A DNA stretch of 64,000 nt from Streptomyces asoensis (GTDB taxonomy: Bacteria; Actinomycetota; Actinomycetes; Streptomycetales; Streptomycetaceae): contig NZ_BNEB01000003.1 of assembly GCF_016860545.1 (NCBI RefSeq), forward strand, positions 186,001 through 250,000, given 5' to 3'. A program made the translations under genes and the position numbers. Numbering within the stretch: position 1 is the first letter of the stretch; each line of letters opens with the position of its first letter. Positions 22,278 through 32,965 of this stretch are shown in pieces. The notes below the pieces were generated by a model. That model saw nothing but the letters and a program-made list of their open reading frames with translations. It did not search any database and had not been told where the DNA came from.

Positions 22278-24919
22278 GCGGAACCTCCGATCAGGGTGAG
22301 GAAGGCGTCCTCCAGGCGGCGGTGCGGGCCGACGGCCTGGACGGGCACGTCGAGCCGGACGAGTTCGGCGACCAGGCGCTGGGCGCTGCCGTCGGCGTCG
22401 AGCCGGACCAGCAGGCCCTCGTCGACGGGGACGGCGGAGGCCACGCCGGGCAGGGCGGCGATCTTCTCGACGACCGGCTCCTCCACGGGAGCCGCGGTGC
22501 CCACGAGGAGGGTGTCGCCGGAGCCGACGATCTCGGCGACCGGGCCTGCCTGGACCAGCCGGCCGCGGTCCATGACCACGAGGTGCGTGCAGGACTGCTC
22601 GACCTCGGACAGCAGGTGGCTGGAGACGATGACCGTGCGGCCGTCCGCCGCGTAGCGGATCATCACCTCGCGCATCTCGCGGATCTGCGGCGGGTCGAGG
22701 CCGTTGGTCGGTTCGTCGAGGATGAGCAGGTCGGGCAGGCCGAGCATGGCCTGGGCGATGGCCAGGCGCTGGCGCATGCCCTGGGAGTAGGTGCGGACCG
22801 CGCGGGCGAGGGCGTCGCCGAGGCCGGCGATCTCCAGGGCCTCCTCGAGGTGGGCGTCCTCGGCGGGGCGGCCGGTGGCCCGCCAGTACAGCTCCAGGTT
22901 CTCCCGGCCGGACAGGTGCGGCAGGAAGCCGGCGCCCTCGACGAAGGAGCCCACCCGGGAAAGGACGGGCGCGCCGGCCCGGACGGCGTGTCCGAAGACC
23001 CGGATCTCGCCGCCGTCGGGCGTGATCAGGCCCATCAGCATGCGCAGGGTCGTCGTCTTGCCCGCGCCGTTCGGGCCGAGGAGTCCGAGGACCTGGCCCT
23101 TCTCGACGCGGAAGGAGAGGTCGCGGACGCTGTAGCGGTCGCCGTTGGCGTACTTCTTGCTCAGGTCGGTGATCTGGAGCGGGACCTCGGCGAGCGCGGG
23201 GTCGGGGGCCGGTCCGGCGGTGCGGCGGCGGGCCGTCAGCAGCAGGGCCAGGGCGATCGCCGCGCCCGTGAGGGGCAGCCACCACACCCAGGAGGGGAGG
23301 GGGGCGGCGGCGGTGGTCACGGCGGGGGCGGTCGGGACCTTCAGCGCCCCCTTCATCGAGACGGTGTACGTCGCCGGGGTCATCGGGGAGGCGTAGCCGA
23401 GGTCGGTCGAGGCGAGGACCAGGCGCAGCCGGTGGCCGTCCTGCACCTTGTGGTCGACCGCCGGGAGCGTGATCGTGACGTCCTTGCCGGCCTTGGCGCC
23501 CTCGACGCGGACGGGGGTGACGAGCTGGGAGGGAAGCACCTGGCCGCCGCTGCCGCTGACGTCGTAGACCTTGGCGAAGAGGACGGCGGTGTCGGACGTC
23601 GACCTCACGTGGACCGTGACCGTCGGGGAGCCGGTGACCCGCAGGTCGTCGGTGACCGGGGCGGAGTCGAAGGACGCGTACTGGCCGGGGAAGTCGAGGG
23701 AGACGCCGACGCCGAGCGAGGAGAGCTGGGAGAGGCCGCCCCCGCCGAGGCCGGGCAGCGCCGAGACGGCGGGCGGGCTGGCCCCGGGCGGGTTGGTGAA
23801 GGACTGCTCCTCGCGGCGGCCGGTCAGCGTGAACGCGCGCTCGCCGTTCTCCAGGCCGGGGTAGGTGTCCGCGCTCGCGCCCCGCAGCCGGGCCGCGCCG
23901 TCGGTGGAGTCGACGCCCCCGGTGCGGGTGACGCGGAAGGCGGGCCCGGTGTCGGCGGCCTTGTCGCCCTTGAGGTAGCGGTCGAACCATGACCGCACAC
24001 GGCTCTGGACACGGTCGCCCTCCAGGTCGCCGCCGTCGTGGCCGCCCGCGATCCAGTCGACGTCGACGGGCGCGCCGTTGGCCCGGATCGCCTCCTCGGC
24101 CGCGTCGGACTGGGCGAGGGTGAAGAGGGAGTCGGTCTGGCCCTGGAGGAGGAGGGTGGGGACCTTGATGCGGTCGGCGACGGCGGACGGCGAGCGTGCT
24201 TCGAGGAGCTCGCGGGCCGCGGTGTCCGGGGTGCCGGACTCGGCGACCCGCTCGTACATCGCGGCGAGCGCGGGTTCGAAGCGGGCCGCGCCGCCGCCGG
24301 TGTTGAAGAAGATGCCGGCCCACAGCTTCTTGAACACGCCGTCGGGGAACAGGGCGTCCGCGAGGTTCCAGTAGGTGATCGCGGGGGCGATGGCGTCGAC
24401 GCGGTCGTCGTACCCGGCGGCGAGCAGGGAGATCGCTCCGCCGTAGGAGGCGCCGGCCACGCCGACCCGGGGGTCGCCGCTGCGGTCGAGCTGTACCTGG
24501 GGCTGCTTCGCGAGCCAGTCGATCAGCCGGGAGACGTCGGCGACCTCGCCCTTGGGGTCGTTCAGCCCGATCTTTCCGGTGGACCTGCCGAAGCCGCGGG
24601 CCGACCAGGTGAGGACCGCGTAGCCGTCCCGGGCGAGGTCCTCGGCCTGCTGCCGTACGTCGTCCTTGGTGCCGCCGAAGCCGTGCCCGAGGAGGACGGC
24701 GGGACGGCGGCCGGCCGTGCCCGAGGTGAAGTAGGAGGTGTCCAGGCGTACGCCGTCCACCGCCATGACCCGGTCGGCGCGGTGCACCGCGGGCGTGTCG
24801 TCGTCGGAGGCGACGGCCGTCCAGGTACCGGCACCGGCGAGTACGACGACGGCGGCCACGGCGGAGACGATCCGTCGTGGCCGCCGTGGTCCTCGCAGAC
24901 CGGGCAGTCGAAGATCCAT
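22274..24919 (-). CDS. Exported S15/CocE-like hydrolase fused to ABC transporter ATPase
   Basis: The protein is 881 residues in three parts. Residues 1-38 have basic PRRPRRI followed by one membrane segment. Residues 50-530 are an alpha/beta hydrolase of the X-Pro dipeptidyl-peptidase/CocE type: oxyanion loop GHGFGG, nucleophile Ser158 in GASYGG, Asp263 in GQTDS, His294 in GGHDGG, then a C-terminal jelly-roll (about 400-525). A second membrane segment spans about 545-563. Residues 580-881 are an ABC nucleotide-binding domain with Walker A GPNGAGKTT (615-623), signature YSQGM (711-715) and Walker B LLILDEP (731-737). The topology puts the hydrolase outside and the ATPase inside. The ABC permease gene follows by ATGA overlap. 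Confidence 0.9.
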   Translation of the reverse strand: MDLRLPGLRGPRRPRRIVSAVAAVVVLAGAGTWTAVASDDDTPAVHRADRVMAVDGVRLDTSYFTSGTAGRRPAVLLGHGFGGTKDDVRQQAEDLARDGYAVLTWSARGFGRSTGKIGLNDPKGEVADVSRLIDWLAKQPQVQLDRSGDPRVGVAGASYGGAISLLAAGYDDRVDAIAPAITYWNLADALFPDGVFKKLWAGIFFNTGGGAARFEPALAAMYERVAESGTPDTAARELLEARSPSAVADRIKVPTLLLQGQTDSLFTLAQSDAAEEAIRANGAPVDVDWIAGGHDGGDLEGDRVQSRVRSWFDRYLKGDKAADTGPAFRVTRTGGVDSTDGAARLRGASADTYPGLENGERAFTLTGRREEQSFTNPPGASPPAVSALPGLGGGGLSQLSSLGVGVSLDFPGQYASFDSAPVTDDLRVTGSPTVTVHVRSTSDTAVLFAKVYDVSGSGGQVLPSQLVTPVRVEGAKAGKDVTITLPAVDHKVQDGHRLRLVLASTDLGYASPMTPATYTVSMKGALKVPTAPAVTTAAAPLPSWVWWLPLTGAAIALALLLTARRRTAGPAPDPALAEVPLQITDLSKKYANGDRYSVRDLSFRVEKGQVLGLLGPNGAGKTTTLRMLMGLITPDGGEIRVFGHAVRAGAPVLSRVGSFVEGAGFLPHLSGRENLELYWRATGRPAEDAHLEEALEIAGLGDALARAVRTYSQGMRQRLAIAQAMLGLPDLLILDEPTNGLDPPQIREMREVMIRYAADGRTVIVSSHLLSEVEQSCTHLVVMDRGRLVQAGPVAEIVGSGDTLLVGTAAPVEEPVVEKIAALPGVASAVPVDEGLLVRLDADGSAQRLVAELVRLDVPVQAVGPHRRLEDAFLTLIGGSA

Positions 24920-25030
24920 GCTTCAACGGTACGGGGTGGACCTGTCGGTGAGTTGTCGACCGCAGACCGAACTGTGCGCCCTACCGGAGGCGTACGGGGG
25001 CGGGCCGGCGTACAGCGGTCGCGGTACGCG

Positions 25031-26434
25031 TCAGGCCTGCACGTCCTCCGGGATCGACACCAGCCAGCGGGTGTCGCGGCGGGGGCGGAGGTAGAGGGCC
25101 CAGTACAGGGTGGCGGCGGCGGTGATGCCCCCGGTCCACAGGAGGTAGGCCGTCTCCTGCTGGGTGAGGATGTAGGCGAGGACGACGATGAGCAGGACCG
25201 GCAGCACCGGCCACACGGGCATCCGCCAGGCGTGGGCGTGCTGGTGGTGACCGCGCCGGGAGAGCAGGGCGGCGACCGCGACGAGCAGGTACATGCCGGT
25301 CACCGAGACGCCGGTGACGCCGTACAGGGTGTCGAGGTTCACGAAGCAGAGCAGGGCGCCCGGGATGCCGACGGCGAGCGTGGCGACCCAGGGGGAGCCG
25401 AAGCGGCCGAGCTTGGAGAAGACGTCGTTGACGGGCCGGGGCCAGGCCTTGTCACGGGCGGAGGCGAACAGGACGCGGGAGTTCTGGATGACCATCACGA
25501 TGCCGGCGTTGATGATCGCGAGGGCCACGCAGAGGCTGACGAAGGTGCCGACGGCCGAGTCGGACCAGGCGGTGACCATGGAGCCGATGTCTCCGCCGGT
25601 GAGCTCGGTGAGGTCGGAGGCGCCGAAGGTGATGGCGACGACCGGGACCAGGATGATCACGGTGGAGATGGCGAGGGTGGCCAGGACCGTGCGGGCGACG
25701 TTGCGGCGCGGATTCTCCAGCTCTTCGGAGAGGTAGACGGCGGTCGAGAAGCCCTGGGTGATGAAGAGGGCGATCGCGAGGCCGGAGACGACCAGCATGG
25801 CGGTGACCGTGTCGGCGTGGCCGTCGGCGCCGGCGACCTGCATCGAGACGAGGCTGCCCGGGCCGCGGTGGCCGTGGGTGAAGCCCAGGACGGCCACGAC
25901 GGCGGCCGCGATGACCTCCAGGACCAGGAAGACGCCGGTGATCCAGGCGTTGGCGCGCAGGTCGAGCAGACCGGCGAGGGTGGCGAGCAGCATGACGCCG
26001 GCGCCGGCGACCGCGGGGTCGAGGTGGACGAGCGGGGCCAGGTAGTCGGCCGTGCCCATCGCGATCACCGGCGGCACGATCATGACGACGAGCAGCGAGA
26101 GGACGAAGACCAGCCACCCGGCGAGGCGTCCGGCCAGCGTGGAGACCATGGCGTACTCGCCGCCCGCGCTGGGGATGAGGGTGCCCAGCTCCGAGTAGCA
26201 GAACGCCACGGCGATACAGAGCAGCGAGCCGATCGCGATGGTGAGGGCGGTCGCGGTGCCGAGGGAGCCGAAGAGGTCCGGGACGACGACGAAGAGGGTG
26301 GAGGCGGGGGTGACGCAGGAGAGGGTGAGGAGGGTGCCGCCGACGACTCCGATGGAGCGCTTGAGCTTTTGGGGACTGTCCGGCGCCGGCGCCTCGGGGG
26401 CGGCGGTGGCGACGGGGCGGAGCGTGTCGGTCAT
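25031..26434 (-). CDS. APC-family amino acid permease
   Basis: The protein is 467 residues with about 12 hydrophobic helices. The N-terminal consensus of the APC superfamily is visible: IGVVGGTLLTLSCVTPASTLFVVVP, then ELGTLIPSAGGEYAMV, the substrate-site loop. I start at ATG 26434 (MTDTLRPV), since the further upstream frame adds an arginine-rich stretch with no clear Shine-Dalgarno. It probably imports an amino acid or amine by proton or cation symport; substrate is unknown. It is a single-gene unit, separated by 112 bp from the fused ABC gene. Confidence 0.85.
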   Translation of the reverse strand: MTDTLRPVATAAPEAPAPDSPQKLKRSIGVVGGTLLTLSCVTPASTLFVVVPDLFGSLGTATALTIAIGSLLCIAVAFCYSELGTLIPSAGGEYAMVSTLAGRLAGWLVFVLSLLVVMIVPPVIAMGTADYLAPLVHLDPAVAGAGVMLLATLAGLLDLRANAWITGVFLVLEVIAAAVVAVLGFTHGHRGPGSLVSMQVAGADGHADTVTAMLVVSGLAIALFITQGFSTAVYLSEELENPRRNVARTVLATLAISTVIILVPVVAITFGASDLTELTGGDIGSMVTAWSDSAVGTFVSLCVALAIINAGIVMVIQNSRVLFASARDKAWPRPVNDVFSKLGRFGSPWVATLAVGIPGALLCFVNLDTLYGVTGVSVTGMYLLVAVAALLSRRGHHQHAHAWRMPVWPVLPVLLIVVLAYILTQQETAYLLWTGGITAAATLYWALYLRPRRDTRWLVSIPEDVQA

Positions 26435-26640
26435 GCGGCGGGTCCGATCGACTCGTGCGGATGCCTCCGGCGGCTGTGGTGGTGCTGCATGGAACCCCGA
26501 CGAAAACCGGTGCGTCAATAGGTGTTCACCTACGGAATCCGTAGGGCAATGGCGGTCTTTGCTGCGCTTACGGTCGTCCGCCGCTAGTGGTCACTGCGGC
26601 TCGGGGCGTGCGGGAACCGCAGGCCTGGCGCCGAAAAAAC

Positions 26641-26671
26641 GTGAAGCCGTCCGGAGTCCGGACGGCTTCAC
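26641..26671 (-). terminator. Intrinsic terminator of the inositol operon
   Basis: Arms GTGAAGCCGTCCGG and TCCGGACGGCTTCAC form a near-perfect hairpin with a very short loop. In the leftward direction it is followed by GTTTTTTC (plus-strand A-run at 26634-26639), so it is a rho-independent terminator 18 bp past the mmsA stop. Confidence 0.95.
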
Positions 26672-26688
26672 CAGAAAAAGCGGGTCGG

Positions 26689-28191
<1,503 letters not shown>

Positions 28192-28205
28192 GACCGAGTA
28201 CTCCT

Positions 28206-30098
28206 TCACAGATGGCGGCGTCGGGTGGAGACGTGCCGTTCGTACAGCTCACGTGCCTTCACCGCGGACGGTCGCGTCGCGGTCTCGGCCACAGGTACAT
28301 CCCACCAGGCCTGCGCCGGCGGCGGCCCCGACACAGTGTCGGCCGTTTCCGTCTCGACGTAGACACATGTGGGAGTGTCGGCGCGGCGCGCCTCGGCGAG
28401 GGCCTCGCGCAGTTCGCGGACGGTCCTCGCGCGCAGCACGCGCATGCCGAGGCTGGCCACGTTGGCGGCCAGGTCGACGGGGAGCGGGGCCCCGGTGAAG
28501 GTGCCGTCGTCCGCGGTGTAGCGGTACGCGGTGCCGAACCGCTCGCCGCCCACCGACTCCGACAGACCGCCGATCGAGGCGTAGCCGTGGTTCTGCACGA
28601 GCAGGATCTTGATCGCGATCCCCTCCTGCACGGCCGTCACGATCTCCGTCGGCATCATCAGGTACGTGCCGTCGCCGACGAGGGCCCAGACGTTGCGTTC
28701 GGGCGAGGCCAGCTTCACGCCGATCGCGGCCGGGATCTCGTATCCCATGCAGGAGTAGCCGTACTCCAGGTGGTACTGGTCCCGGGACCGCGCCCGCCAG
28801 AGCTTGTGCAGGTCGCCGGGGAGGGAACCGGCCGCGTTGATGATCACGTCCGACTCGTCGGCGAGGGCGTCGAGGGCGCCGAGCACCTGCGGCTGGGTCG
28901 GGCGGGTGTCCGGCTCCTCGGCCTCGTAGCAGGCGTCGACGCGCTGCTCCCAGCGCTCCTTGTCCTCCGCGTACTCGCTGACGTAGGCGTCGGCGACCCG
29001 GTGGCCGTGGGTGCGCAGGGCCGCGGTCAGCTCCATCAGGGCGCTGCGGGCGTCCGCGACGAGCGGCAGCCCGGCGAGCTTGTGGCCGTCGTAGGAGGCG
29101 ATGTTCAGGTTCAGGAAACGGACGCCGTCGGCCGCGAACAGCGTGTGGGAGGCGGTGGTGAAGTCCGTGTAGCGGGTGCCGACGCCGATCACCAGGTCGG
29201 CGGTGCGGGCGAGTTCGTCCGCCGTCGCCGTGCCGGTGTGGCCGACGCCGCCCACGTCCTGCGGGTGGTCGTGGCGCAGCGAGCCCTTGCCGGCCTGGGT
29301 GGAGGCGACCGGGATGCCGGTGGCGTCGGCGAACTCGGCGAGGGCCTCCTCCGCGCGGCTGTGGTGGACGCCGCCGCCGGCCACGATCAGCGGGCGCCGG
29401 GCGGCGCGGACGGCACGGACCGCCTCCGCGAGCTCGGCCGGGTCGGCGGCCGGGCGGCGCACGGTCCAGGTCCGTTCGGCGAAGAACTCGTCGGGCCAGT
29501 CGTACGCCTCGGCCTGGACGTCCTGGGGCAGCGCGAGGGTGACGGCGCCCGTCTCCACCGGGTCGGTGAGGACGCGCATCGCCTGGAGCGCCGCCGGGAC
29601 GAGGGCCTCCGGGCGGGTGACCCGGTCGAAGTACCTCGACACCGGGCGCAGGGTGTCGTTGACCGACACGTCGCCCGCGTAGGGGACCTCGAGTTGCTGG
29701 AGCACCGGGTCGGCGACCCGGGTCGCGAAGGTGTCGCCGGGGAGGAGGAGCACCGGGATGTGGTTGACGGTGGCGAGCGCGGCGCCGGTGACCAGGTTGG
29801 TGGCGCCGGGGCCGATCGACGTCGTCACCGCGTGGGTGGACAGACGGTTCGACTGGCGGGCGTAGCCGACGGCCGCGTGGACCATCGACTGCTCGTTGCG
29901 GCCCTGGTGGAACGGCATCTCGTCGCCGTACTCGACCAGCGCCTGGCCGAGGCCCGCCACGTTGCCGTGGCCGAAGATGCCCCAGGTCGCGCCGATCAGC
30001 CGCTGCCGTACGCCGTCGCGCTCGGTGTACTGGGCGGCGAGGAAGCGGACGAGTGCCTGGGCGACCGTCAGCCTCGTCGTCGAGGTCTGCGCCGTCAT
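28206..30098 (-). CDS. iolD: 3D-(3,5/4)-trihydroxycyclohexane-1,2-dione hydrolase
   Basis: The protein is 630 residues. It is a thiamine-diphosphate enzyme: N-terminal Pyr domain with GIFGHGNVAGLGQ, active-site region with EQSMVHAAVGYARQ, and the C-terminal ThDP signature GDGTYLMMPTEIVTAVQEG followed by VQNHGYASIG. IolD opens the cyclohexane ring of the inositol intermediate to 5-deoxy-glucuronate. I start at ATG 30098, which overlaps the upstream iolB stop (ATGA), instead of the longer frame to 30149. It precedes mmsA by 14 bp. Confidence 0.95.
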   Translation of the reverse strand: MTAQTSTTRLTVAQALVRFLAAQYTERDGVRQRLIGATWGIFGHGNVAGLGQALVEYGDEMPFHQGRNEQSMVHAAVGYARQSNRLSTHAVTTSIGPGATNLVTGAALATVNHIPVLLLPGDTFATRVADPVLQQLEVPYAGDVSVNDTLRPVSRYFDRVTRPEALVPAALQAMRVLTDPVETGAVTLALPQDVQAEAYDWPDEFFAERTWTVRRPAADPAELAEAVRAVRAARRPLIVAGGGVHHSRAEEALAEFADATGIPVASTQAGKGSLRHDHPQDVGGVGHTGTATADELARTADLVIGVGTRYTDFTTASHTLFAADGVRFLNLNIASYDGHKLAGLPLVADARSALMELTAALRTHGHRVADAYVSEYAEDKERWEQRVDACYEAEEPDTRPTQPQVLGALDALADESDVIINAAGSLPGDLHKLWRARSRDQYHLEYGYSCMGYEIPAAIGVKLASPERNVWALVGDGTYLMMPTEIVTAVQEGIAIKILLVQNHGYASIGGLSESVGGERFGTAYRYTADDGTFTGAPLPVDLAANVASLGMRVLRARTVRELREALAEARRADTPTCVYVETETADTVSGPPPAQAWWDVPVAETATRPSAVKARELYERHVSTRRRHL

Positions 30099-30931
30099 CG
30101 GTAACCCCCTGTGCTCTCTACGTGGTCCGGGTGGAAGCAGATCCGCCATTCCCGGGTCTCGCCCGGTCCCGCCATGACGTTCAGGTAGTACATGGCGTGT
30201 CCGGGCTGGGCGACGGCCGGGCCGTGCCAGCCGTCGGGGACGAGCACGGCGTCGCCGGAGCGGACCTCCGCGAGGACGTCGGAGCCGCCCTCACGGGAAG
30301 GGGACACGCGCTGGTAGCCGAAGCCGTTCGGGCCGTCGATCTCGAAGTAGTAGATCTCCTCGAGTTCGGCCTCCTCGCCCGGCCGGTGCTCGTCGTGCTT
30401 GTGCGGCGGGTAGGAGGACCAGTTGCCGCCGGGGGTGATCACCTCGACGGCGATCAGCTTGTCGCAGTCGAAGGCGTCGGCGGAGGCGAAGTTGCGCACC
30501 AGACGGGCGCAGTTGCCGCTGCCGCGCTCTTCGACGGGGACCTCCGGCGCGGGGCCGTAGCGGGCGGGGAGTTGTCGCTCGCACTTCGCTCCTGCCAGGG
30601 CGAAGCGGCCTCCCGCGCCGGAGGCGATCTGGACCCGGGCGTCCCGGGGAACGTACGCGAAGTCGGTGACCGACGCGAAAACGCTCTCCCTGCCCAGGAG
30701 TTGGAACTCTTCACCGGCTGTGCGCACGGTACATCCGCCGGCCAGCGGAAGGACGATCCACTCGCTGTCGCCGGTGGTGAACCCGTGGCTGCCGCCCGGC
30801 TCCAGCTCGACGATCCGCAGGCTGGAGTACTCCCAGCCGGCCCGCTTCGGGTCGATGTCGAGCACGTAGTCGCCGCCGGCGCCCGCGCCGTGCGGGATGT
30901 ACAGGTCGTGGTGCGGCTCGGTCTTCGTCAT
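30095..30931 (-). CDS. iolB: 5-deoxy-glucuronate isomerase
   Basis: The protein is 278 residues, a bicupin of the IolB/KduI family. Blocks seen include RIVELEPGGSHGFTTGDSEWIVLPL in the first cupin, and YPPHKHDEHRPGEEAELEEIYYFE (metal-binding His/Glu cluster) and VLVPDGWHGPAVAQPGHAMYYLNVM in the second. It converts 5-deoxy-glucuronate into 5-dehydro-2-deoxy-gluconate, the substrate of IolC. The start codon ATG 30931 lies 7 bp after the preceding stop and it overlaps iolD at its end, so it is in the operon. Confidence 0.95.
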   Translation of the reverse strand: MTKTEPHHDLYIPHGAGAGGDYVLDIDPKRAGWEYSSLRIVELEPGGSHGFTTGDSEWIVLPLAGGCTVRTAGEEFQLLGRESVFASVTDFAYVPRDARVQIASGAGGRFALAGAKCERQLPARYGPAPEVPVEERGSGNCARLVRNFASADAFDCDKLIAVEVITPGGNWSSYPPHKHDEHRPGEEAELEEIYYFEIDGPNGFGYQRVSPSREGGSDVLAEVRSGDAVLVPDGWHGPAVAQPGHAMYYLNVMAGPGETREWRICFHPDHVESTGGYR

Positions 30932-30938
30932 GCGTCCC

Positions 30939-31823
30939 TCACAGCAGTCCGACGGCGGTGTCCACGGCGGCGGCCACGTCCCCGTCCGCCGGGTAGAGCA
31001 GCGAACGGCCGACGACCAGGCCCCGGACGGTGGGCAGTTGCAGTGCCCCGCGCCACTTCTCGTAGGCCCCGTCCTGGTCGTCGCCGACCTCGCCGCCGAG
31101 CAGGACGGCCGGGAGGGTGGACGTCTGCATGACCTCGGCCATGTCGTCGGGGTTGTCGGTGACCGGGAGCTTCAGCCAGGTGTAGGCGGAGGTGCCGCCC
31201 AGTCCGGAGGCGATGGCGACGGACTTGGTGACGGCCTCGGCGGAGAGGTCGTTGCGCACTTTGCCGTCGGGGGTGCGGCGGCTGATGAACGGCTCGACGA
31301 ACAGCGGGAGCCGCCGGCCCGCCATGTCGTCGACGGCACGGGCCGTGGACTCCAGGGTGGTGAGCGAGCCCGGGTCGTCGTAGTCGATGCGGACGAGCAG
31401 CTTGCCCGCGTCGAAGTTCATCCGCTCGATGTCCTCGGGACGGTGCCCGGTGAACCGGTCGTCGAGTTCGAAGACGGAACCCTGGAGGCCGCCGCGGTTC
31501 AGCGAGCCCATGACGACCTTGCCGTCGAGCGCGCCGAGCAGGAGCAGGTCGTCGAGGATGTCGGCGGTCGCGAGGACGCCGTCGACGCCGGGCCGGGACA
31601 GGGCCAGGCACAGGCGCTCCAGCAGGCCGGCCCGGTTGGCCATGGCCAGCCTGTCGTTCCCGACGCCGAGCGCGCCGCGGGCGGGGTGGTCGGCGGCGAC
31701 GATCATCAGCCGCCCGGAGTCCCCGATCAGCGGCCGGCGCGGGCGGCGGGCGGCCGCCTCGGCGATCGCTTCGGGGCGGTGGGTGCGCAGGCGGACGAGT
31801 TCGGAGATGTCGACGGTCGTCAC
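30939..31823 (-). CDS. (beta/alpha)8-barrel aldolase-like protein, Cgl0158 type
   Basis: The protein is 294 residues from GTG 31823, which overlaps the iolC stop (GTGA). It resembles the family that NCBI names Cgl0158 (beta/alpha)8-barrel, found in actinobacterial inositol clusters, and distantly class I/DeoC-type aldolases: LMIVAADHPARGALG, KVVMGSLNRGGLQG, LLVRIDYDD, LPLFVEPFI, and TSAYTWLKLPVTDN with a barrel lysine. The operon has no recognisable IolJ. It is therefore the best candidate in this operon for the step after IolC, cleavage of 6-phospho-5-dehydro-2-deoxygluconate. That assignment is inference from position. Confidence 0.85.
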   Translation of the reverse strand: MTTVDISELVRLRTHRPEAIAEAAARRPRRPLIGDSGRLMIVAADHPARGALGVGNDRLAMANRAGLLERLCLALSRPGVDGVLATADILDDLLLLGALDGKVVMGSLNRGGLQGSVFELDDRFTGHRPEDIERMNFDAGKLLVRIDYDDPGSLTTLESTARAVDDMAGRRLPLFVEPFISRRTPDGKVRNDLSAEAVTKSVAIASGLGGTSAYTWLKLPVTDNPDDMAEVMQTSTLPAVLLGGEVGDDQDGAYEKWRGALQLPTVRGLVVGRSLLYPADGDVAAAVDTAVGLL

Positions 31824-32788
31824 AGGACGGCCCCCGCCTTGATCGCCGCTTCCACTTCGTCCGGGGTCGGCATCGCGGAGGAGCACTCCAGCCGGGAGGC
31901 GACGATGGCGCCGGCGGCGTTGGCGTGACGCATGATCTTCTCCAGGTCCCAGCCCGCGAGCAGGCCGTGGCAGAGGGAGCCGCCGAAGGCGTCACCGGCC
32001 CCGAGGCCGTTGAGCACGTTCACCGGCAGCGGCGGGACCTCGGCGGACTCGCCCCTGCTGTTGACGGCGAGGACGCCCTTGGGGCCCTGCTTGACGACCG
32101 CGAGTTCCACGCCCGCGTCGAGCAGCGCCTGTGCGGCGGCCCTCGGCTCGCGCACTCCGGTGGCGACCTCCACCTCGTCGAGGTTGCCCACGGCGACGGT
32201 GGTGTGCTTCAGGGCCTCGGCGTAGAACGGACGGGCGACCTTCGCCGGGTCGCCCCCGGACGGGTCGTTCCAGAACATCGGCCGCCAGTCGAGGTCGAAG
32301 ACCGTGGTGCCGGCCCGGGCCCGGTGGGCGAGGGCCGCGAGGGTCGCCGTACGGCTGGGCTCCTCGCTCAGGCCGGTGCCGGTGACCCAGAAGATGCGGG
32401 TCTCGCGGACGGCGTCGAGGTCGAGTTCATGGGCGTCGATCTCCAGGTCCGGCGCCTTGGGCTGCCGGTAGAAGTACAGCGGGAAGTCGTCCGGCGGGAA
32501 GACCTCGCAGAAGGTGACGGGCGTCGGCAGCCCGGGCACGGGGGTGACCCAGCGGTCGTCCACGCCGAAGCCGCGCAGGGCCTCGTGCAGATAGGTGCCG
32601 AAGGGGTCGTCGCCGGTGCGGGAGATCACCGCGGTCTCGCGGCCCAGCCGGGCGGCGGCGACGGCGACGTTGGTCGCCGATCCCCCCAGGAACTTCCCGA
32701 AGGACGTGACCTGCGGGAGAGGCACACCCGTCTGCAACGGATAGAGGTCCACCCCTATCCGCCCCATGGTGATCAGGTCGTACGCCAT
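31820..32788 (-). CDS. iolC: 5-dehydro-2-deoxygluconokinase
   Basis: The protein is 322 residues of the PfkB/ribokinase family from ATG 32788 behind GAAGGGAAC. It has the N-terminal GG motif GKFLGGSATNVAVAAARLG, the internal WVTGTGLSEEPSR stretch, and the C-terminal PfkB catalytic motif NGLGAGDAFGGSLCHGL with the base Asp. IolC phosphorylates 5-dehydro-2-deoxygluconate to the aldolase substrate. It is the first gene of the leftward inositol operon and has its own promoter at 32872-32901. Confidence 0.95.
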   Translation of the reverse strand: MAYDLITMGRIGVDLYPLQTGVPLPQVTSFGKFLGGSATNVAVAAARLGRETAVISRTGDDPFGTYLHEALRGFGVDDRWVTPVPGLPTPVTFCEVFPPDDFPLYFYRQPKAPDLEIDAHELDLDAVRETRIFWVTGTGLSEEPSRTATLAALAHRARAGTTVFDLDWRPMFWNDPSGGDPAKVARPFYAEALKHTTVAVGNLDEVEVATGVREPRAAAQALLDAGVELAVVKQGPKGVLAVNSRGESAEVPPLPVNVLNGLGAGDAFGGSLCHGLLAGWDLEKIMRHANAAGAIVASRLECSSAMPTPDEVEAAIKAGAVL

Positions 32789-32871
32789 CGAGTTCCCTTC
32801 GTATCGGCTCGTGCCCGGGAGGCCGCCCGTGACACGTCCCCGGCCCACGTCCCCGTATCGGCTCTCACGGC

Positions 32872-32901
32872 TTTCTAGCCCCGCACGGCGGGCCCTGTCA
32901 A
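32872..32901 (-). promoter_or_regulatory. Promoter of the leftward inositol operon
   Basis: On the minus strand TTGACA (32901-32896) and TAGAAA (32877-32872) are spaced by 18 bp, a good housekeeping-type promoter, about 85 bp upstream of iolC. A near-perfect inverted repeat TGTCCAGACA (32907-32916) lies just upstream of the -35 and is a candidate operator. Confidence 0.7.
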
Positions 32902-32929
32902 TGTTTTGTCCAGACATTCGGACCAGCCC

Positions 32930-32958
32930 TTGACACCCCTCCGGTGAGACCGCACGCT
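32930..32958 (+). promoter_or_regulatory. Promoter of the IolE-like gene, likely leaderless
   Basis: TTGACA at 32930-32935 and a weak CACGCT at 32953-32958 are 17 bp apart. Initiation about 7 bp further on falls at or next to the ATG at 32966, and no Shine-Dalgarno is seen, so the message may be leaderless. The site is divergent from the iolC promoter and shares its candidate operator. Confidence 0.5.
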
Positions 32959-32965
32959 GACGGCC

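Noticed and set aside
21423..24926. A single 1167-residue protein joining the ABC permease and hydrolase regions
   Set aside because: This frame is out of phase over the hydrolase-ATPase part; the real proteins overlap by ATGA at 22274-22277 and carry the family motifs in their own frames.
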